Part shown: positions 7,633-12,666 of the stretch, one piece after another
Layout: the number at the start of each line of letters is the position of its first letter
How positions within the stretch are numbered: the stretch's first letter is position 1
NCBI GenBank assembly: GCA_903929655.1
Contig: CAIYVS010000327.1
Span: 1-12,666 of the forward strand
Reading direction: 5' to 3'
From: an uncultured Bacteroidota bacterium
GTDB lineage: Bacteria > Bacteroidota > Bacteroidia > Chitinophagales > Chitinophagaceae
Length of the DNA: 12,666 bases
The notes under the pieces: generated by a model
Seen by the model: the letters and a program-made list of their open reading frames with translations, nothing else
The model's database searches: none
What the model was told of the DNA's origin: nothing
Translations under genes and position numbers: made by a program

Positions 7633-9630
7633 ATGAAAATAATAAAAACAGTTGGCGTAGTTGGTGCCGGCACTATGGGTGCAGCCCTTGCACAAAAATT
7701 TGCACAGGAAAACTTCAAAGTCATCCTTGCTGACAGGGAAAACCAATTTGTCGAAAGAGGTATCGGTAATATCAGCAAGATGCTTTATGAAGGCATTGAA
7801 CGAAAAGTATTTTCCGAAACCCAGGTAAAAAATTACCTCTCAAATATTAAGGGCACCAGCAATTTACAGGACCTGTCCGCCTGCGACATTATTATTGAAG
7901 CAATATTTGAGAATTTCGATGCAAAGGCCGAGCTTTTTAAAAGCCTTGATAAAATAGTTAATAAGGATACCATACTTGCTACCAATACTTCCTCATTTTC
8001 CGTTAATGAGCTGGCTGCAATTGTATCTTATCCCGAAAGGTTCCTTGGATTGCATTACTTCTACCATGCCGCTAAAAACCGACTGGTAGAGATCATTCCC
8101 GGAGAAAAAACAACTACAGAAACGTTGAATACTGCCAAAGCATTTTGTGTGCAATCCGGCAAAGATGCTATTACATGCAGGGACTCTTACGGCTTTGTTG
8201 TAAACAGGTATTTTGTTCCATGGCTGAATGAATCGGTAAGATTACTGGATGAGAAAATTGCCAATATTGCTACAATAGACGATGTATGCATGAAAGCATT
8301 TGGCATAGGCATGGGGCCCTTTGCTCTCATGAATGCCACTGGAGTCCCTGTAGCATACCACGCACAGAAAACACTGGAAGTATTCGGAGCGTTTTACAAT
8401 GTATCTGGACGACTAAAACAGCAGGTGGACTTAAAACAACAATGGGACCTGGAAGGGGAAATTTCTACCGACGAGTCGCTAAGAAAAATCATCAGTGACA
8501 GGATGTTGGGCGTAGTATTCTTGGTCTGCTCCCAATTGCTGGATGAAAAAGTATGTACAGCGGTAGATATTAACAGGGGAGCAAGAATAGGATTGAAATG
8601 GAAGAAAGGGCCTATCGAAATAGTGAGGTATTACGGAGAACAGGAGGTAAATGAACTGGTAAAGAAGATCACCGGGCTATACAATGTAAAGCCTCCCCTA
8701 TCTGTTGGGAAAGAATACTGGAAGATGAGTTATGTTAAGCTGGAAATAAATAAAAAAACTGCCCTAATTACTATTGACAGACCTGAAGACCTGAACGCGC
8801 TGAATGAAGATATTGTAAAAGAGCTGGACGAACAATTTAGCATTGCAGATGACAATAACGATATTGATACCATTTTCATCACAGGTTCGGGAAAAGCTTT
8901 TGTGGCCGGTGCTGACATTAAGTTCTTCGTAAAAAACATCAAGTCAAACAAAATAAACGACATCGAAGCATTTACTGCTTACGGACAAACCGTATTTGCA
9001 AAAATTGACGACTCTAAAAAGAAAGTGGTTGCGATCATTAACGGTCTTGCCCTTGGCGGCGGCCTGGAACTTGCCCTTTGTGCAGATGTGATACTAGCCC
9101 TTCCCAAAGCACAAATGGCCTTTCCCGAAACAGGAATAGGCATATACCCCGGCCTGGGCGGAACACAGCGAAGTGCCAAAAGAATAGGCAAAGCACTCGC
9201 AAAATACCTGATACATACAGGCAAAATGCTGGTTGCAAACGATGCCCGCGAAATTGGTCTTGTTGACACCATCATCAGCCAGGAAGAAATGTTTGAGCTG
9301 CTTTCGGGTAATAAACCCGTTCCTGTTTCTGGCAAAGTGGAACTAAGTGAAACATGGAAAAATATCCAGCACTTTTTCGAAAATAATTCCATCAGCACCT
9401 TACTCTCTCACGAGTTTATAACAAATGGCATGAAGAGCGAGGATGCTGAAAAAATATTCAAGACCATAAAACGTAAGGCGCCGATAGCCATCAATATTGC
9501 GGACAAACTAATAACCGAAGCCAAAGGCTGCGATTCTGAATTAAAATACTTACAGGATATATTTACCAGCTCAGATGCTTTGCTTGGTTTAAGCTCTATT
9601 GGCAAACAGGTGGAATACACAGGGAACTAA
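7633..9630 (+). CDS. Bifunctional 3-hydroxyacyl-CoA dehydrogenase / enoyl-CoA hydratase
   Basis: A 665-residue fusion with the dehydrogenase first, opposite to FadB/FadJ. Residues 1-360 form the dehydrogenase. GAGTMG (11-16) binds NAD, LATNTSSFSV (115-124) is the usual substrate-binding strand, and the catalytic His141 and Glu153 sit in GLHYFYHAAKNRLVEIIPG, where the common HFFNP reads HYFYH. Residues 367-560 form the hydratase, with oxyanion-hole segments AFVAGADI (422-429) and GLALGGGLEL (471-480) and both acid/base glutamates, Glu479 and Glu499 (FPETGIGIYPGLGGTQR). The last 100 residues are the helical tail. Dehydrogenase-first fusions are known for crotonyl-CoA to acetoacetyl-CoA conversion. 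Here the enzyme could oxidise 3-hydroxypimelyl-CoA from the hydrolase and/or process crotonyl-CoA after glutaryl-CoA decarboxylation. It starts 9 bases after dch and is the last gene of the operon. Confidence 0.92.
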   Translation: MKIIKTVGVVGAGTMGAALAQKFAQENFKVILADRENQFVERGIGNISKMLYEGIERKVFSETQVKNYLSNIKGTSNLQDLSACDIIIEAIFENFDAKAELFKSLDKIVNKDTILATNTSSFSVNELAAIVSYPERFLGLHYFYHAAKNRLVEIIPGEKTTTETLNTAKAFCVQSGKDAITCRDSYGFVVNRYFVPWLNESVRLLDEKIANIATIDDVCMKAFGIGMGPFALMNATGVPVAYHAQKTLEVFGAFYNVSGRLKQQVDLKQQWDLEGEISTDESLRKIISDRMLGVVFLVCSQLLDEKVCTAVDINRGARIGLKWKKGPIEIVRYYGEQEVNELVKKITGLYNVKPPLSVGKEYWKMSYVKLEINKKTALITIDRPEDLNALNEDIVKELDEQFSIADDNNDIDTIFITGSGKAFVAGADIKFFVKNIKSNKINDIEAFTAYGQTVFAKIDDSKKKVVAIINGLALGGGLELALCADVILALPKAQMAFPETGIGIYPGLGGTQRSAKRIGKALAKYLIHTGKMLVANDAREIGLVDTIISQEEMFELLSGNKPVPVSGKVELSETWKNIQHFFENNSISTLLSHEFITNGMKSEDAEKIFKTIKRKAPIAINIADKLITEAKGCDSELKYLQDIFTSSDALLGLSSIGKQVEYTGN

Positions 9631-9676
9631 GGATCACTTATTGAGGCACAATTAAACCAAACCTGCCTACAGCTAC

Positions 9677-9713
9677 AAGCAAGGAGTTTTTATAATATAC
9701 TCTTTGCTTTTTT
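9677..9713 (+). terminator. Intrinsic terminator of the benzoyl-CoA operon
   Basis: The left arm AAGCAAGGAGT (9677-9687) pairs with ACTCTTTGCTT (9699-9709) over 11 base pairs with a single G-U pair and an 11-base A/T-only loop. A T run follows to 9713. It lies 46 bases after the last operon stop and fits a rho-independent terminator. Confidence 0.85.
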
Positions 9714-9914
9714 ATTTCTTATAATGTCTATATACACACTCTGTGTACCTATGTTCGATCCCAACAAGAAAGCCGATTCTTTCGAATCGGCTGAAATCGG
9801 TGTAGATAGCTTCTCCTCCTTTTTGAAATGGAAGGACAGCAATTGTGCGGTTCCTGATTTTCGAGAAGGGGGATTTAATGAACATAACAAAACGGATTTA
9901 GAAAACTAAAACCA
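9714..9914. other. Spacer between convergent operons, no convincing gene
   Basis: About 200 bases with short open frames on both strands (a 61-codon frame at 9724-9909 on plus, a 66-codon frame at 9690-9890 on minus). Neither has a recognisable domain, a credible initiation region, or a partner. The plus frame would also start right after a terminator. The only clear structure is the hairpin at 9771-9792. Confidence 0.5.
9771..9792 (-). terminator. Hairpin, probable terminator of the minus-strand HEPN operon
   Basis: A perfect 9-base-pair stem (AGCCGATTC at 9771-9779 and GAATCGGCT at 9784-9792) closes a 4-base loop. On the minus strand the loop is GAAA, a GNRA tetraloop, and the stem is followed by the T-rich TTCTTGTT. 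It lies about 120 bases beyond the stop of the minus-strand operon. On the plus strand no T run follows, so direction is assigned to minus. Confidence 0.55.
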
Positions 9915-10739
9915 TCAAGCAGGTATTGATCGGCTATGGTGACGTGTGCTTTGTTCTAAAGCTACAAATAAAGTTCGTATGAAATTTCTAGTATTGTTTA
10001 ATACTGCTTCGGTAAAGGCATCCAAATTCAGCAAGGGTGAAGCGGCAGTAAATGCCCCTTTCTCAAATGTAATTAGCTTATAATTGAATCCATCTGTATT
10101 TAAGTTGACTGAGTATCCGTGTATGAATCGGTTTCTTAGTTGATTAATAGTTAAGAGATAGGTCTTGAAAAAAATGTTAAAGGTCAATATACAATTGTAA
10201 AGAACATCATTTTTTCGATAGCCTAAGCTAATTAAAACATCTAAGAAGGCAAGATAATCATGTAAAGGTGAACTTAGTGGGCCGCGATCTTTTAAATGAA
10301 CAATTACTTTCTTCAATAGGATTTCAGATAAAATAACAAGGTTTTCATAAATTGAAGCAATTACTAAAATGAAATTTTGGAAGTTTAGGTCAATAACTTC
10401 CTTATAGAACTGTTTATCATCACACTCATAAATGTATTTAAAGTTGACCGTCCCATCAGTAAAAGTACAATCCATTAGAAAGGGAAGTGAAGCTGAACTA
10501 CCACTTAAAATTGCATGGTCAACATTTTGAAAGTAAGCTAAATGTAACATTTCACATCTTCTGAATTTCGCCTCTAGACCGTTAAGAAGTTCTGTAAAAA
10601 CATTGATGTCCACTTTTAATTTGGAGGAAAGATTTTCATTAATTGGCGATACTTTTGCCCTCATTATCTTTTTATTCACCATAACGAGCAATGGTGCGCT
10701 TTCGGTTTTGAAAGAAGTTAGTGTAGCGTGCTTTACCAT
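9915..10739 (-). CDS. HEPN-like protein with RNxxxH motif, candidate ribonuclease
   Basis: A 274-residue protein of no recognised named family. Its middle and end (about 115-262) look all-helical. The segment LRNRFIHG places R202-N203-x3-H207, the Rx4-6H / RNxxxH signature of HEPN domains, in a helix rich in hydrophobics. An upstream helix carries acidic residues (IYENLVILSEIL, around 130-141), as in HEPN folds where a polar residue faces the active site. HEPN proteins of this type are often metal-independent RNases in toxin-antitoxin, abortive-infection and other defence modules. The N-terminal 110 residues are not recognised. The start ATG overlaps the stop of the upstream gene by 7 bases (ATGGTAA), so the two are probably translationally coupled. 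It could also be an inactive HEPN or an unrelated helical protein with a chance motif. Confidence 0.62.
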   Translation of the reverse strand: MVKHATLTSFKTESAPLLVMVNKKIMRAKVSPINENLSSKLKVDINVFTELLNGLEAKFRRCEMLHLAYFQNVDHAILSGSSASLPFLMDCTFTDGTVNFKYIYECDDKQFYKEVIDLNFQNFILVIASIYENLVILSEILLKKVIVHLKDRGPLSSPLHDYLAFLDVLISLGYRKNDVLYNCILTFNIFFKTYLLTINQLRNRFIHGYSVNLNTDGFNYKLITFEKGAFTAASPLLNLDAFTEAVLNNTRNFIRTLFVALEQSTRHHSRSIPA

Positions 10740-12187
10740 GTGAAATTATCTTTATCCAGCAAACGGTTTATGTTATCATTAACAGAGTTTAATACCTGTT
10801 CTATAAATTGATATCCAGGATAATGCTCTTGCATACTATTTATCTTGACAGTAAGCAAATTTTGTAAATCTATGTCAACTTGGAATGGCTGTCCAGGTGT
10901 GCCTGTTTTAACTCCTTGGGAAGTAATAGCAAAGAAACATTCTTGCCGTATCGATTTATATAACTTTTCGTTTGTTTCTTGAATATCATATCCAACAATA
11001 AACCCATCAATCACTAAGGCCAAAAGGTTATCATCTTTAATTTCAAAGATGCTCAATGAATCCATCAACCTATCAATTCCGATTCCGGATTCTGCTCTTT
11101 GCTCAATCAATTTTCCGTAATGTTGATAAAGTGTATTACCAATTGACTGTTCTGGTTGAAGATATTCTAGTAGGTTCTTTGCATAATACAGGTGAATCCC
11201 ATCTACATCATCAAGTCGCAAATACCAGTCCAACGCTTTCAAAAACATTTCAATTTTATTGTCCGCAGAGGTATCATCAAAAAGGTGGGAATGTTGCCCA
11301 TGGGGAACAAAATCATAACTGAGTAATGTTTTTTCCTTATTTACAATCTTCCTTTTATACTCAAAACGGTTGATTAGGTATTCAAAAATTGGGTTGATTC
11401 CACGTTGGATTAAAACTTTATTCAAGCACCGCTCTATCTCATAACTTAAGTAAAATCTAACTGTGTGATTTAAAACGAGATCAGCAATTAACTCATCACT
11501 TGCTACTTTGTTGTCACCAAGCCAAATAAAAAACATCTCTGCTTCCTTTTGTTGTACCCTTTTTAAAAAAAGCTGGCAGACATGAAGAACATTGGGGTGT
11601 TGTGCAACCATCAAACTTTGAATACCACTTGCTAATGAATAATTATTTTCATTTCTATTTTTATTAAATATTTTCAGGATTACGTCGGTATCGGATTCTG
11701 AAATAACACTAGTTCCAGGAACCCGTCGTCCATATACGTTCAATAGAAGATTATCGGCTTCCCACTTGTCTAATTTTTGCAACACTCTAACTTGATCCCA
11801 ATAGAAATTTGTATCACGAAAAATATGTCGGGCTCCATAAAGCATGTCTCCACCATACATATAAAAGAGCCGTTCTGACTTTGCGAGTAGTTCATTATAC
11901 AGCTCTTTGGAAATATCCGGGTACTGGGCTATTATTCTATTTAAGAAATTGTAAAAATAATGAGGCGGATACTGTTGTGGTTCTAAAAATCCAATAATAC
12001 CTTCTGTTAATTCCTTGGCATTATGTGAAGACACAAGTTCATCGCAGCGTTCTACTATGTGCATTTCTATATTGGATACTTCACCAATCCTCAATTCAGC
12101 ATTTGAGAATAACTGAGATAGCTGTTCAACTAGGGTTTTCGGTGCTAAAAGTAGAAGTTGACCTGTGTAGTGTACAATGCATGACAA
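10733..12187 (-). CDS. Large helical protein of unknown function, partner of the HEPN gene, 5' end uncertain
   Basis: An open frame of 484 codons upstream of and overlapping the HEPN-like gene. I recognise no family. The sequence reads as repeated amphipathic helices (for example around 70-150 and 300-400), suggesting a HEAT/TPR-like scaffold. No Walker motif, nuclease motif, signal peptide or membrane segment is visible. The 5' end is doubtful. The frame opens after a TGA at 12209-12211, the listed first codon is TTG at 12187, and the first ATG is codon 42 (12064-12062). The first ten codons lie inside inverted repeats shared with the intergenic region. Either translation starts at codon 42 (443 residues) or the gene lost its true beginning when the recombinase-side DNA arrived. 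As the first gene of a coupled pair it may regulate, target or neutralise the HEPN protein, which is inference. Confidence 0.6.
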   Translation of the reverse strand: MSCIVHYTGQLLLLAPKTLVEQLSQLFSNAELRIGEVSNIEMHIVERCDELVSSHNAKELTEGIIGFLEPQQYPPHYFYNFLNRIIAQYPDISKELYNELLAKSERLFYMYGGDMLYGARHIFRDTNFYWDQVRVLQKLDKWEADNLLLNVYGRRVPGTSVISESDTDVILKIFNKNRNENNYSLASGIQSLMVAQHPNVLHVCQLFLKRVQQKEAEMFFIWLGDNKVASDELIADLVLNHTVRFYLSYEIERCLNKVLIQRGINPIFEYLINRFEYKRKIVNKEKTLLSYDFVPHGQHSHLFDDTSADNKIEMFLKALDWYLRLDDVDGIHLYYAKNLLEYLQPEQSIGNTLYQHYGKLIEQRAESGIGIDRLMDSLSIFEIKDDNLLALVIDGFIVGYDIQETNEKLYKSIRQECFFAITSQGVKTGTPGQPFQVDIDLQNLLTVKINSMQEHYPGYQFIEQVLNSVNDNINRLLDKDNFTW

Positions 12188-12264
12188 TACTAAAGGGGCA
12201 GTCTGCCGTCATGCGCATCCTTCGGGATTTTGTACACGGGTCAACCAGGCTGCTCCTTTAGTAT
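12157..12264. repeat. Cluster of interleaved inverted repeats upstream of the serine recombinase
   Basis: Several arms pair in a crossed order. GTTGACCTGTGTA (12157-12169) is inverted at 12233-12245 with one difference. GTGTACAA (12170-12177) is perfectly inverted at 12230-12237. GCATGAC (12179-12185) is perfectly inverted at 12208-12214. ATACTAAAGGGGCAGTCT (12187-12204) is inverted at 12247-12264 with two differences, both still G-U pairs in RNA. A small ATCC/GGAT hairpin with a TTCG loop sits at 12217-12228. The first three pairs nest, and the last crosses them. The right edge is 2 bases from the recombinase start codon. Confidence 0.7.
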
Positions 12265-12266
12265 AT

Positions 12267-12666
12267 ATGTCAAACCCTACCAATGAAAAAATCACATACT
12301 TCCTCTATGCGCGTAAATCAACCGACAGTGAAGATCGGCAGGTTCAGTCTATTGACGACCAATTAAAAGTGCTCAAAGATTTGGCACAGAGACTAAACCT
12401 TGAAATAAAGGAGGTCTTTGAAGAATCCAGATCGGCAAAAAAGCCCTACAACCGTCCGGTATTTGCCGAAATGGTCAAGCGGATTGAGCGAGGCGAAGCC
12501 CAGGGCATTCTGTGCTGGAAACTGAACCGTGTCGCACGAAATCCGGTTGATGGCGGAGCAATCATGTGGCTACTGCAAAATAATATCATCAAACATATCA
12601 AGACTGCTGATGGTAATTTTTACCCGACTGATAACATTCTGCTCATAAGTGCACGTTGTACTGCCT
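12267..12666 (+). CDS. Serine recombinase (resolvase/invertase family), 3' end outside window
   Basis: The first 133 codons of a site-specific serine recombinase, starting at ATG 12267. The resolvase domain is clear. YFLYARKSTDSEDRQVQSI holds the nucleophile Ser18 in the ARKST context, EESRSAKKPYNRPVFAEM is the connecting segment, and GILCWKLNRVARNPVDGG carries the catalytic-site arginines. YPTDNILLIS follows. This type, with a long C-terminal DNA-binding region, is widespread in Bacteroidota and uncultured bacterial groups and moves or inverts DNA segments. After LLIS the frame reads ARCTA, where relatives usually continue with a conserved VEFGMANQ-like motif, so the last roughly 15 bases may mark divergence, a frameshift or the end of reliable assembly. 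The start lies directly beside the interleaved repeats, a likely regulatory or recombination region. Confidence 0.85.
   Translation, partial: MSNPTNEKITYFLYARKSTDSEDRQVQSIDDQLKVLKDLAQRLNLEIKEVFEESRSAKKPYNRPVFAEMVKRIERGEAQGILCWKLNRVARNPVDGGAIMWLLQNNIIKHIKTADGNFYPTDNILLISARCTA

Noticed and set aside
8979..9398. 139-codon minus-strand open frame opposite the hydratase domain
   Set aside because: Lies entirely opposite conserved hydratase codons and has low-complexity Ser/Pro/Arg-rich composition typical of antisense frames.
9750..9792. tRNA 3' end, from GTTCGATCCC followed by a stem
   Set aside because: The bases flanking TTCGATC do not form a T-arm, and no acceptor, D or anticodon arm is present nearby.
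9724..9909. 61-residue plus-strand protein between the operons
   Set aside because: It starts 11 bases after a strong terminator, has no recognisable motif, and contains the hairpin assigned to the opposite strand.
1..12666. CRISPR array, rRNA or insertion-sequence transposase
   Set aside because: No regularly spaced repeats, rRNA-like conserved blocks or transposase motifs were seen; the only mobility gene is the serine recombinase.

Overview
The window looks like a Bacteroidota-type genome, probably an anaerobe. Ribosome-binding sites before the operon genes are weak or absent, the sequence is moderately AT-rich, and the recombinase at the right edge is of a kind common in Bacteroidota and uncultured lineages. 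The taxonomic call is inference from style, because no marker gene is present.

Positions 1-9630 hold one tightly packed plus-strand operon for anaerobic aromatic (benzoyl-CoA) breakdown. Gaps are 2-23 bases and one junction is an ATGA overlap. In order: the C-terminal part of a benzoyl-CoA reductase / 2-hydroxyacyl-CoA dehydratase-type iron-sulfur subunit (1-990); a lone acyl-CoA synthetase C-terminal-like domain (1014-1535); a fusion of a ketopantoate-reductase-like domain to a BadF/BcrA/BcrD-type ATPase (1549-3405); a thiolase (3402-4661); 6-hydroxycyclohex-1-ene-1-carbonyl-CoA dehydrogenase interrupted by an in-frame TGA (4664-5731); the ring-opening 6-oxocyclohexene-carbonyl-CoA hydrolase Oah/BamA (5742-6842); the cyclohexadienoyl-CoA hydratase Dch/BamR (6850-7623); and a 3-hydroxyacyl-CoA dehydrogenase/enoyl-CoA hydratase fusion (7633-9630). 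Together they would reduce benzoyl-CoA with ATP, hydrate the diene, oxidise the alcohol, open the ring to 3-hydroxypimelyl-CoA and start beta-oxidation. A strong intrinsic terminator follows at 9677-9713.

Positions 9714-9914 form a gene-poor spacer between convergent transcription units, with a hairpin likely to terminate the minus-strand genes. Positions 9915-12187 hold a two-gene minus-strand operon: a large, apparently helical protein of unknown function, then a protein with an RNxxxH HEPN-ribonuclease-like motif, overlapping by 7 bases. Positions 12157-12264 are packed with interleaved inverted repeats. From 12267 a serine recombinase begins and runs off the window. The right third therefore looks like an accessory or mobile module, possibly defence-like, next to the catabolic operon.

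The most notable points are the ketopantoate-reductase/ATPase fusion inside a benzoyl-CoA reductase operon, the in-frame TGA in the alcohol dehydrogenase, the HEPN pair, and the interleaved repeats beside the recombinase.
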